A stretch of 12,802 bases of DNA from Phyllobacteriaceae bacterium UBA1059 (lineage in GTDB: Bacteria > Pseudomonadota > Alphaproteobacteria > Rhizobiales > Rhizobiaceae): assembly GCA_002316345.1 (NCBI GenBank), contig DCDI01000188.1:28632-41433 (forward strand), given 5' to 3'. Position 1 is the stretch's first letter; the number at the start of each line of letters is the position of its first letter. Below are positions 1 to 7,161 of this stretch, piece after piece. The notes under the pieces are model-generated. The model ran no database searches and was not told the DNA's origin. It saw only the letters and a list, made by a program, of their open reading frames with translations. The position numbers were made by a program, and so were the translations under genes.

Positions 1-259
1 CACGATCGAGGCCGGCCCGCGCCGCAACGATGGCACGCGCCGCACCGTGCGCTACGACATCGACATGGTGAAGTGCATCTATTGCGGTTTCTGCCAGGAA
101 GCCTGCCCGGTGGATGCGATCGTGGAAGGGCCGAACTTTGAGTTCGCGACCGAAACCCGCGAAGAACTTTACTACGACAAGGACAAGCTGCTGGCCAACG
201 GCGACCGCTGGGAGCGCGAACTTGCGCGCAACATCCAGCTCGACGCGCCGTATCGCTGA
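1..259 (+). CDS. nuoI: NADH-quinone oxidoreductase subunit I, 3' part
   Basis: This is the C-terminal 85 residues of NuoI; the 5' part lies before the window. The reading frame is open from base 2. NuoI is the ferredoxin-like subunit of complex I that carries two [4Fe-4S] clusters (N6a and N6b) and passes electrons down the peripheral arm towards quinone. The second cysteine motif is visible as CIYCGFCQEACP, with Cys codons at 74, 83, 92 and 104 (CxxCxxCxxxCP). The first motif must lie upstream. The tail, with PNFEFATETREELYYDK and the ending LDAPYR, is typical of alphaproteobacterial NuoI. The gene is followed by an unusually long gap for this operon and then nuoJ. An internal GTG at 47 could be mistaken for a start, but the upstream residues continue the family sequence, so the gene is simply truncated by the window edge. 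Confidence 0.96.
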   Translation, partial: TIEAGPRRNDGTRRTVRYDIDMVKCIYCGFCQEACPVDAIVEGPNFEFATETREELYYDKDKLLANGDRWERELARNIQLDAPYR

Positions 260-265
260 TATCGA

Positions 266-290
266 GTGAAGACGCAGGTCGCGTCTTCAC
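266..290 (+). other. Perfect hairpin between nuoI and nuoJ
   Basis: GTGAAGACGC (266-275) and GCGTCTTCAC (281-290) form a perfect 10-bp stem with a 5-base loop, AGGTC, starting 7 bases after the nuoI stop. No T-run follows (next bases AGCCTGGAAT), so it does not look like an intrinsic terminator on either strand. It sits in the only sizeable gap of the operon segment seen here (260-427). Possible roles are mRNA processing, 3'-end protection of an upstream segment, or partial attenuation. Only the structure is seen; the role is inference. Confidence 0.6.
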
Positions 291-417
291 AGCCTGGAAT
301 AGCCAAACCGCGATTGTTTCTTTCCCTTTCGCGGAACGCAAATTAAGAGGAGCTGGCATCCGCCCGAGGGGGTAGGTTGCCTGCAAGTCGTGTTTCAAGA
401 ACACGGCGCCGAGAACC

Positions 418-421
418 GAGG
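418..421 (+). promoter_or_regulatory. Ribosome binding site fixing the nuoJ start
   Basis: GAGG lies 6 bases before the ATG at 428. It supports ATG 428 over the in-frame TTG at 377, which would add 17 mostly basic and unconserved residues. NuoJ homologues begin directly with the first membrane helix, as the ATG 428 product does. Confidence 0.7.
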
Positions 422-427
422 ATACCC

Positions 428-1048
428 ATGCTGACCGGTATAGAGGCGGCCTTTTTCTATCTTTTCGCGTTCGTCGTCGTGGCGTCTGCCTTCATGGTGA
501 TCGCGGCGAAGAATCCCGTTCATTCGGTTCTTTTCCTGATCCTCACCTTCTTCAACGCGGCCGGCCTCTTCCTTCTGACGGGCGCCGAGTTCCTGGCGAT
601 GATTCTGCTGGTCGTTTATGTCGGCGCAGTGGCGGTGCTCTTCCTGTTCGTCGTGATGATGCTCGACGTCGACTTCGCAGCGTTGAAGAGCGGATCTCTG
701 CAATATGCACCGATCGGAGCGCTGGTCGGGATCGTGCTGGCAGCAGAGTTGATCGTCGTTGCGGGTGGTTATGCCTTCACGCCGGAGCTCGCTGCAAACG
801 CGACCATGCCGACGCCGGATCTGGCGGTACGCAGCAACACGGCCGCGCTGGGTGACATCCTTTACACGCATTACGTCCACTACTTCCAAATCGCCGGCTT
901 GATCCTGCTGGTTGCCATGATCGGCGCGATCGTTCTGACGCTGCGCCACAAGCCGAATGTGCGCCGTCAGTCGGTCGCGGCTCAGGTGGCTCGCACGCCG
1001 GCAACCGCCATTGAGATCAAGAAGGTCGAGACGGGTAAGGGTATCTGA
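428..1048 (+). CDS. nuoJ: NADH-quinone oxidoreductase subunit J
   Basis: Membrane subunit of the proton-pumping arm of complex I (ND6 homologue), 206 aa from ATG 428. About five membrane helices are visible. The family signature is the third-helix stretch YVGAVAVLFLFVVMML (residues 64-79), where other complex I structures show a pi-bulge that links quinone-site changes to proton transfer. It is preceded by the conserved HSVLFLILTFFNAAGLFLL and GAEFLAMILLVV segments. The polar C-terminal tail after the last helix (VLTLRHKP) is normal for the family. nuoK starts 2 bases after its stop, so the two are co-translated in one operon. An upstream TTG at 377 keeps the frame open, but its leader looks non-homologous. 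Function is certain; the start is very likely. Confidence 0.96.
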   Translation: MLTGIEAAFFYLFAFVVVASAFMVIAAKNPVHSVLFLILTFFNAAGLFLLTGAEFLAMILLVVYVGAVAVLFLFVVMMLDVDFAALKSGSLQYAPIGALVGIVLAAELIVVAGGYAFTPELAANATMPTPDLAVRSNTAALGDILYTHYVHYFQIAGLILLVAMIGAIVLTLRHKPNVRRQSVAAQVARTPATAIEIKKVETGKGI

Positions 1049-1050
1049 CC

Positions 1051-1359
1051 ATGCAAGTAGGCATTTCCCACTTCCTGACCGTTTCGGCCGTTCTGTTCAC
1101 GCTCGGCGTGTTCGGCATCTTTCTGAACCGCAAGAACATCATCGTCATCCTGATGTCGGTCGAGCTGATCCTGCTCGCCGTCAACCTGAACTTCGTCGCC
1201 TTTTCGAGCGTGCTCGGCGATCTGGTGGGGCAGGTGTTCGCCCTGTTCGTCCTGACGGTGGCGGCGGCTGAAGCGGCCATCGGTCTTGCGATCCTTGTGG
1301 TCTTCTATCGCAATCGCGGCTCCATCGCGGTTGAAGACGTTAATGCGATGAGGGGCTGA
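1051..1359 (+). CDS. nuoK: NADH-quinone oxidoreductase subunit K
   Basis: Small membrane subunit of complex I (ND4L homologue) that forms part of the proton path next to NuoJ and NuoN. At 102 aa it has the usual length, with three membrane helices. The two buried acidic residues needed for pumping are present: E38 in VILMSVELILLAVNLNF and E74 in TVAAAEAAIGLAILV, matching E36 and E72 of the E. coli protein. A TAAGG (1036-1040) lies 10 bases before the ATG, inside the end of nuoJ. The stop is 10 bases before nuoL. Confidence 0.97.
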   Translation: MQVGISHFLTVSAVLFTLGVFGIFLNRKNIIVILMSVELILLAVNLNFVAFSSVLGDLVGQVFALFVLTVAAAEAAIGLAILVVFYRNRGSIAVEDVNAMRG

Positions 1360-1369
1360 CGGCAGCGCC

Positions 1370-3358
1370 ATGTATCAGGCCATTGTTTTTCTCCCGCTCC
1401 TCGGCTTTCTGATTGCCGGCCTGTTTGGCCGGTCGATCGGGGCAAAGGCGTCCGAGTTCGTAACGTCCGGCTTCCTGGTCGTGTCAGCGGTTCTGTCGTG
1501 GATCGCCTTCTTCACGGTCGCTCTCGGTCACACCGAAGCCTTCACCGTTCCGGTTTTGCGCTTCATCCAGGCCGGCGGCATCGACGTGTCCTGGGCGCTG
1601 CGCATCGACACGCTGACCGCCGTCATGCTGATCGTGGTGAACACGGTGTCCGCTTTGGTGCACATCTATTCAATCGGCTATATGCACCACGATCCGCATC
1701 GGCCACGCTTCTTCGCCTATTTGTCGCTCTTCACCTTCGCCATGCTGATGCTGGTAACGTCGGACAATCTGATCCAGATGTTCTTTGGCTGGGAAGGCGT
1801 CGGCTTGGCATCGTACCTGCTGATCGGCTTCTGGTATAAGAAGCCGTCGGCCAGCGCTGCGGCCATGAAGGCGTTCATCGTCAACCGCGTTGGTGACTTT
1901 GGATTCCTGCTTGGCATCTTCGGCTTGTTCGTTCTGTTCGGCTCCGTCAACTTCGACACGATCTTCGCCAATGCCGCGACCTTCATCCCGGCTGAAGGCG
2001 CTGCCACGGAAGGGCAGGTCGCCCTCAATTTCCTCGGCTACGCACTGGCTCCTGCTTCGGCGCTGACCATCGTCTGCTTGCTCCTTTTCCTTGGAGCGAT
2101 GGGTAAGTCTGCCCAGGTGCCGCTGCACACTTGGCTTCCGGATGCCATGGAAGGCCCGACACCTGTGTCGGCGCTGATCCACGCGGCAACTATGGTGACG
2201 GCCGGCGTGTTCATGCTGGCGCGCATGTCGCCTGTGTTCGAACACAGCCATACTGCGTTGACCGTCGTGACCTTCATCGGCGCAACAACGGCCATCTTTG
2301 CTGCAACCGTCGGTCTCGTGCAGAACGACATCAAGCGCGTGATCGCCTACTCGACCTGCTCGCAGCTCGGTTACATGTTTGTTGCACTCGGAACCGGCTT
2401 CTATGGGGCCGCCGTTTTCCACCTCTTCACGCATGCCTTCTTCAAGGCGCTGTTGTTCCTGGGTTCGGGCTCGGTGATCCACGCCGTGTCGGACGAGCAG
2501 GACATGCGCCGAATGGGCGGCCTGCGTAAGCTGATCCCGACCACCTACTGGATGATGGTGATCGGCACGATCGCGCTTACTGGCGTCGGCATCCCGACCA
2601 CGATGATAGGTACGGCCGGCTTCTTCTCGAAGGACGCGATCATCGAAGGGTCGTTCGCCGCCCATAATCCGGTCACGGGCTATGCCTTTATCATGCTGGT
2701 TATCGCAGCTGTGTTCACCAGCTTCTATTCCTGGCGTTTGATTTTCATGACTTTCCACGGCAAGCCACGCGCTTCGGCTGACGTGATGCACCATGTGCAT
2801 GAATCGCCGCCGGTCATGCTCGTGCCACTCTTCATCCTGGCGGTTGGTGCCTTGCTCGCCGGTGTGCTGTTCGAAGGCTACTTCGTTGGCCACGAGTATA
2901 ATGAATTCTGGAAGGGCGCTTTGTTCACCCTGCCTGAAAACGAGATCCTCGAGCACTTCCACCATGTGCCGCTGTGGGTGAAGCTGTCGCCGTTCATTGC
3001 GATGCTCGTCGGCTTCCTGCTGGCCTACCAGTTCTATATCCGTTCGCCGGAAACGCCGAAGCGCTTGGCTGCTCAGCACCATGGCCTGTACCAGTTCCTG
3101 CTCAACAAGTGGTACTTCGACGAACTCTACGATTTCCTGTTCGTGCGTCCCGCCATGCGGATCGGCCGCTTCCTGTGGAAGCAGGGTGATGGCCGCGTCA
3201 TTGATGGTCTTGGACCGGATGGCATCGCTGCGCGGGTCACCGATGTCACCCGCGGCGTGGTGCGTCTGCAGACCGGCTACCTCTACCACTATGCCTTTGT
3301 AATGCTGATCGGCATCGCCGCGCTGGTCACCTGGATGATGCTGGGGAACAGCTTCTGA
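1370..3358 (+). CDS. nuoL: NADH-quinone oxidoreductase subunit L
   Basis: The largest, distal antiporter-like subunit of complex I (ND5 homologue), 662 aa. It translocates protons at the tip of the membrane arm. Visible family marks are the glutamate E142 in FFGWEGVGLASYLLIGFWY (E144 in E. coli), the lysine K246 in MGKSAQVPLHTWLPDAMEG (K229 in E. coli), and the conserved PTPVSALIHAATMVTAGVF that follows. The C-terminus (from about residue 540) carries the lateral amphipathic helix region and a last anchor helix ending VTWMML. It is longer than the 613-aa E. coli form, as is usual in alphaproteobacteria. GAGGGG at 1350-1355 is a rather distant (14-base) ribosome site, so coupling with nuoK translation is likely. 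Its TGA overlaps the nuoM ATG by one base. Confidence 0.98.
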   Translation: MYQAIVFLPLLGFLIAGLFGRSIGAKASEFVTSGFLVVSAVLSWIAFFTVALGHTEAFTVPVLRFIQAGGIDVSWALRIDTLTAVMLIVVNTVSALVHIYSIGYMHHDPHRPRFFAYLSLFTFAMLMLVTSDNLIQMFFGWEGVGLASYLLIGFWYKKPSASAAAMKAFIVNRVGDFGFLLGIFGLFVLFGSVNFDTIFANAATFIPAEGAATEGQVALNFLGYALAPASALTIVCLLLFLGAMGKSAQVPLHTWLPDAMEGPTPVSALIHAATMVTAGVFMLARMSPVFEHSHTALTVVTFIGATTAIFAATVGLVQNDIKRVIAYSTCSQLGYMFVALGTGFYGAAVFHLFTHAFFKALLFLGSGSVIHAVSDEQDMRRMGGLRKLIPTTYWMMVIGTIALTGVGIPTTMIGTAGFFSKDAIIEGSFAAHNPVTGYAFIMLVIAAVFTSFYSWRLIFMTFHGKPRASADVMHHVHESPPVMLVPLFILAVGALLAGVLFEGYFVGHEYNEFWKGALFTLPENEILEHFHHVPLWVKLSPFIAMLVGFLLAYQFYIRSPETPKRLAAQHHGLYQFLLNKWYFDELYDFLFVRPAMRIGRFLWKQGDGRVIDGLGPDGIAARVTDVTRGVVRLQTGYLYHYAFVMLIGIAALVTWMMLGNSF

Positions 3359-4866
3359 TGACTGACTGGCCAATCCTTTCGACGGTCACGTTCCTCCCGC
3401 TCGTTGGCGCGTTCCTGATCTTCCTGATCCGTGACGACGGTGCGAGCGCACGACGCAACATCCGCAACGTCGCCCTGCTGACGACGGTGTTCACCTTCGT
3501 CCTGTCGCTTTTGATCTGGATCGGCTTCGACAACAGCCAGGCCGGCTTCCAGATGGTGGAAAAGACGGACTGGCTGGACTCCGGCATTTCCTACCACATG
3601 GGCGTTGACGGCATTTCCATGCTGTTCGTGATCCTGACGACCTTCCTCATGCCGCTCTGCATTGCCGCAAGCTGGGTTTCGATCGAGAAGCGCGTCAAGG
3701 AATACATGATCGCGTTTCTGATCCTGGAAACGATGGTCATCGGCGTGTTCTGTGCACTCGACATCGTGTTGTTCTACGTGTTCTTCGAAGCAAGCCTGAT
3801 CCCGATGTTCATCATCATCGGTGTTTGGGGCGGCAAGCGCCGCGTCTATGCGAGCTTCAAGTTCTTCCTTTATACGTTGCTCGGCTCGGTGCTGATGCTG
3901 CTCGCCGTGATGGCCATGTTCTGGCAGGCGGGCACAACCGACATCCCGACTCTGATGACGCATGATTTCCCCGAGAGCATGCAGTATTGGCTATGGATTG
4001 CCTTCTTCGCGTCTTTCGCAGTTAAGATGCCGATGTGGCCGGTTCATACCTGGTTGCCCGATGCGCACGTCGAAGCGCCGACTGCTGGTTCCGTGCTCTT
4101 GGCAGGCATCCTGCTGAAGATGGGCGGCTATGGCTTCCTGCGCTTCTCCCTGCCCATGTTCCCGGACGCATCCGACTACTTCGCGCCCTTCGTGTTCACG
4201 CTTTCGGTCGTAGCGATCATCTACACCTCGCTGGTCGCTTTGATGCAGGAGGACATGAAGAAGCTGATCGCCTATTCGTCCGTGGCGCATATGGGCTTCG
4301 TGACGATGGGCATCTTTGCGATGAACGCCGAGGGCGTGCAGGGCGCGATCTTCCAGATGCTGTCCCACGGCCTCGTTTCCGGTGCGCTGTTCCTGTGCGT
4401 CGGTGTTGTTTACGATCGTCTGCATACCCGTGAAATCTCGGCCTATGGCGGTCTGGTTCACAACATGCCGAACTATGCCGTCGTGTTCCTGATCTTCACC
4501 ATGGGCAATGTCGGCCTGCCGGGCACCAGCGGCTTCGTCGGTGAGTTCCTGACCATGATGGGCGCTTTCCGCTCCAACACCTGGGTCGCCTTCTTCGCGG
4601 CAACGGGCGTCATCCTGTCGGCGGCTTATGCGCTCTGGCTCTACCGTCGCATCATCTTCGGCGCTTTGACCAAGGAAAGCCTGAAGTCGATGCTGGACCT
4701 GTCGACGCGCGAAAAGGCCGTGATCTATCCTTTGGTGGTGCTTACCATCTTCTTCGGCGTATATCCGGCTCCGGTCTTCGACGTGACGACCGCCTCGGTG
4801 GACGCATTGATCTCTCATATTTCTCAGGCGACGGGCGCGGCTGATACCGCCTCGCTCGCGAAGTAA
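3358..4866 (+). CDS. nuoM: NADH-quinone oxidoreductase subunit M
   Basis: The middle antiporter-like proton-pumping subunit of complex I (ND4 homologue), 502 aa, with about 14 membrane helices. Key residues are in place: E144 in YVFFEASLIPMFIIIGVWGG (same number as in E. coli), K223 in FAVKMPMWPVHTWLPDAHVEAP, and K254 in LLKMGGYGFLR. The start is fixed by the TGATG overlap with nuoL. The C-terminal 25 residues (SVDALISHISQATGAADTASLAK) are soluble and low in conservation. The stop is 14 bases before nuoN. No truncation or frame break is seen. Confidence 0.98.
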   Translation: MTDWPILSTVTFLPLVGAFLIFLIRDDGASARRNIRNVALLTTVFTFVLSLLIWIGFDNSQAGFQMVEKTDWLDSGISYHMGVDGISMLFVILTTFLMPLCIAASWVSIEKRVKEYMIAFLILETMVIGVFCALDIVLFYVFFEASLIPMFIIIGVWGGKRRVYASFKFFLYTLLGSVLMLLAVMAMFWQAGTTDIPTLMTHDFPESMQYWLWIAFFASFAVKMPMWPVHTWLPDAHVEAPTAGSVLLAGILLKMGGYGFLRFSLPMFPDASDYFAPFVFTLSVVAIIYTSLVALMQEDMKKLIAYSSVAHMGFVTMGIFAMNAEGVQGAIFQMLSHGLVSGALFLCVGVVYDRLHTREISAYGGLVHNMPNYAVVFLIFTMGNVGLPGTSGFVGEFLTMMGAFRSNTWVAFFAATGVILSAAYALWLYRRIIFGALTKESLKSMLDLSTREKAVIYPLVVLTIFFGVYPAPVFDVTTASVDALISHISQATGAADTASLAK

Positions 4867-4880
4867 GGACGTCCGCAGCA

Positions 4881-6320
4881 ATGACTACGGCTCTTTCCAC
4901 AAGCCTTTCGCTGCTTGGCCCGGAACTGATCCTCGCCGTCGGCGGGGTACTGCTTCTGATGATCGGCGTATTCAGCGGAGAACGGCGAGCCAACAGGCTC
5001 GTGACCGGGCTTAGCGTCGCCGTTCTGGTGGCTGCATTGCTGTGGATGTGGTTCTTCGGGCGTGACGGCGTTGCCTTCGGCGGTGCCATCGTTCAGGACG
5101 CGTTCGGTCGCTTCATGAAGAGCCTGGCACTGATCGGTTCGGCGGTGACGCTGTTCATGTCTGTCGGCTTTGCCAAGGACGAGCGCTTCGACAAGTTCGA
5201 ATTCCCTGTGCTGATCGTGTTGTGCACGCTCGGCATGATGCTGATGATCACCGCCAACGACATGCTTGGCCTTTATCTCGGCCTCGAGCTGCAATCCCTG
5301 GCGATCTACGTTTTGGCCGCTTTCAACCGCGACAGCCTGCGTTCCACGGAAGCCGGCCTCAAGTACTTCGTGCTTGGTGCGCTTTCCTCCGGCATGCTGC
5401 TTTACGGCATTTCGCTGGTCTACGGTTACACCGGCCACACCGGCTTCAATGAGATCGCGGCGGCTCTGACGGGTTCGGAGCGTCAGCTTGGCCTGGTGTT
5501 CGGTCTGGTGTTCGTCCTCGCCGGCTTGGCGTTCAAGATCTCTGCTGTGCCTTTCCATATGTGGACACCGGACGTTTATGAAGGCGCGCCGACGCCGATC
5601 ACGGCCTTCATGGCAGCAGGTCCGAAGATGGCCGCAATGGCGCTGACCGTGCGGGTGACCATGGAAGCCTTCGCGCCGATCGCGCCGGACTGGCAGCAGA
5701 TCATCGTCTTCATCTCGATCGCCTCCATGCTGCTCGGCTCGTTCGCGGCTATCGGGCAGCGCAACATCAAGCGCCTCATGGCCTATTCCTCGATCGGCCA
5801 TATGGGCTTCGCGCTTGTCGGTCTGGCTGCAAATTCCGAGACGGGTGTCCGCGGCGTCGTTCTTTACATGACGATCTATCTCGCCATGACGCTCGGCACT
5901 TTCGCCGTCATCCTGGCGATGCGTCGCAAGGAAGGCAACGTCGAGAACATCGACGATCTTGCTGGCCTGTCCACGACCCACCCGCTGATGGCGCTGGTGC
6001 TGACCATCATGATGTTCTCCTTGGCTGGTATCCCGCCGCTCGCCGGTTTCTGGGCCAAGTGGTACGTCTTCCTGGCTGCCATCAACTCGGGTCTTTACGC
6101 TCTATCGGTGATCGGCGTTCTGGCTTCGGTGGTAGGTGCTTATTACTACCTGCGCCTCATCAAGATCATGTGGTTCGATGAGCCCGTCGGGAGTTTCGTT
6201 CCGGTTGCCGGCGAGTTGCGTCTCGTTCTCGCTGTTTCAGCTGCCTTTACGCTGCTTTACGTGTTGATCGGCGGCCCGCTGGGCAACATGGCGCAGGCCG
6301 CAGCCAAGTCCTTCTTCTAA
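4881..6320 (+). CDS. nuoN: NADH-quinone oxidoreductase subunit N
   Basis: The proximal antiporter-like subunit of complex I (ND2 homologue), 479 aa, close to the 485 aa of E. coli. Family residues visible are E136 in LGLELQSLAIYVLAAFNRDS, K219 in LAFKISAVPFHMWTPDVYEGAPTP, and the SSIGHMGFALVGLAA helix. AAGGA (4865-4869), overlapping the nuoM stop, lies 11 bases before the ATG. It is the last nuo gene; the reading direction continues with only 3 bases to birA, so the operon probably does not end here. Confidence 0.98.
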   Translation: MTTALSTSLSLLGPELILAVGGVLLLMIGVFSGERRANRLVTGLSVAVLVAALLWMWFFGRDGVAFGGAIVQDAFGRFMKSLALIGSAVTLFMSVGFAKDERFDKFEFPVLIVLCTLGMMLMITANDMLGLYLGLELQSLAIYVLAAFNRDSLRSTEAGLKYFVLGALSSGMLLYGISLVYGYTGHTGFNEIAAALTGSERQLGLVFGLVFVLAGLAFKISAVPFHMWTPDVYEGAPTPITAFMAAGPKMAAMALTVRVTMEAFAPIAPDWQQIIVFISIASMLLGSFAAIGQRNIKRLMAYSSIGHMGFALVGLAANSETGVRGVVLYMTIYLAMTLGTFAVILAMRRKEGNVENIDDLAGLSTTHPLMALVLTIMMFSLAGIPPLAGFWAKWYVFLAAINSGLYALSVIGVLASVVGAYYYLRLIKIMWFDEPVGSFVPVAGELRLVLAVSAAFTLLYVLIGGPLGNMAQAAAKSFF

Positions 6321-6323
6321 GGG

Positions 6324-7151
6324 ATGGTGTTTCAACTCGCGTCGGAGGCATTGAAGCAAGGGTATCGCGTGGAGGGCCATCATACGGTCGGTTCCACGAA
6401 CGCCCTTGCGCTGGAGCGTGCGACGGGTGGTGACGCGGGCAATCTCTGGATTTGCGCGCTAAAGCAGGAGAGTGGACGTGGTCGCCGCGGACGCGCTTGG
6501 GAAACGCCCGTCGGAAATTTAGCGGCGACGCTCCTGATCGTAGGCAGCCATGATCCCAAACGCGCCGCGACGCTCGGCTTTGTTGCCGGCCTGTCGCTAT
6601 CTGATGCCCTGCAAGCAGCCATACCCGGCGCCAGTCTGTCAGTCGCTGCTGATGCTGGTGGAACGAAGGACGGCAGCCGCTTCGCCTTGAAGTGGCCGAA
6701 CGATGTCTTGGCCGATGGCGCAAAGCTGGCCGGCATCCTGCTCGAATCGACCTTTCTGCCAAACGGGCGCTTTGCCGTCGCGGTAGGTATCGGCGTCAAT
6801 GTCGTCGCTCATCCGAGCGACCTCCCTTATCCCGCAACATCGCTGCAGGCATTGGGCTCCGATCTGTCCGCTGAAGCCCTTTTCACGTCTTTAAGTGGTG
6901 CATGGGCGAGCAATGTTGCTCTGTGGGACGAAGGACGCGGCTTGTCCGCCATCCGCGATCGCTGGCTGGATCGCGCGGCTGGCCTAGGCGGCGATGTGGC
7001 TGTGCGGCTTGACGGCGCGGTTCTGCGCGGCACATTCGAAACGATCGATGAGGATTGCCGCTTCGTAATCCGTCTGAACGACGGCAGCCTGACGCAAATT
7101 GCGGCGGGGGGCGTACATTTCGGGGCTGTCGCTTCGGCGTCTGCTTCATAA
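6324..7151 (+). CDS. birA: Biotin--[acetyl-CoA-carboxylase] ligase (group I, no DNA-binding domain)
   Basis: Makes biotinyl-5'-AMP and transfers biotin to the lysine of biotin-dependent carboxylases such as acetyl-CoA and propionyl-CoA carboxylase. It has 275 aa. Catalytic motifs are the biotin/ATP loop GRGRRGR (51-57), KWPND (123-127) and KLAGILLE (134-141), followed by VAVGIGVNV and a small C-terminal SH3-like domain (about 225-275). There is no N-terminal helix-turn-helix, so it should act only as an enzyme and not as the biotin repressor known from E. coli BirA. Residues 104-119 form a polar loop before KWPND that looks lineage-variable. The start is the least certain point: AAGGG (6319-6323) abuts the ATG with no spacer, so translation may rely on coupling to nuoN; GTG at 6327 is an alternative. 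Confidence 0.93.
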   Translation: MVFQLASEALKQGYRVEGHHTVGSTNALALERATGGDAGNLWICALKQESGRGRRGRAWETPVGNLAATLLIVGSHDPKRAATLGFVAGLSLSDALQAAIPGASLSVAADAGGTKDGSRFALKWPNDVLADGAKLAGILLESTFLPNGRFAVAVGIGVNVVAHPSDLPYPATSLQALGSDLSAEALFTSLSGAWASNVALWDEGRGLSAIRDRWLDRAAGLGGDVAVRLDGAVLRGTFETIDEDCRFVIRLNDGSLTQIAAGGVHFGAVASASAS

Positions 7152-7155
7152 AGGA
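7151..7155 (+). promoter_or_regulatory. Ribosome binding site fixing the TTG start of rnj
   Basis: AAGGA begins on the last base of the birA stop codon and ends 6 bases before TTG 7162. The next in-frame ATG (at 7225, before NFALYGFG) would remove the first beta-strand and the conserved FVPLGGVGEIG segment, so TTG is the real start. Confidence 0.8.
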
Positions 7156-7161
7156 TAGACA

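Noticed and set aside
345..352. AAGAGGAG, a ribosome-site-like sequence in the nuoI-nuoJ gap, hinting at a small gene
   Set aside because: No ATG, GTG or TTG follows at a workable distance, and no open frame with a plausible peptide starts there.
377..427. TTG start at 377 giving NuoJ 17 extra residues
   Set aside because: The leader (PASRVSRTRRREPRIP) is basic and unlike NuoJ N-termini. ATG 428 has its own GAGG at correct spacing.
1670..3373. A 567-codon open frame on the minus strand opposite nuoL
   Set aside because: It shadows nuoL, and the product is polar, low-complexity (H, R, E, Q) and domain-free. The same pattern repeats opposite nuoM and nuoN.
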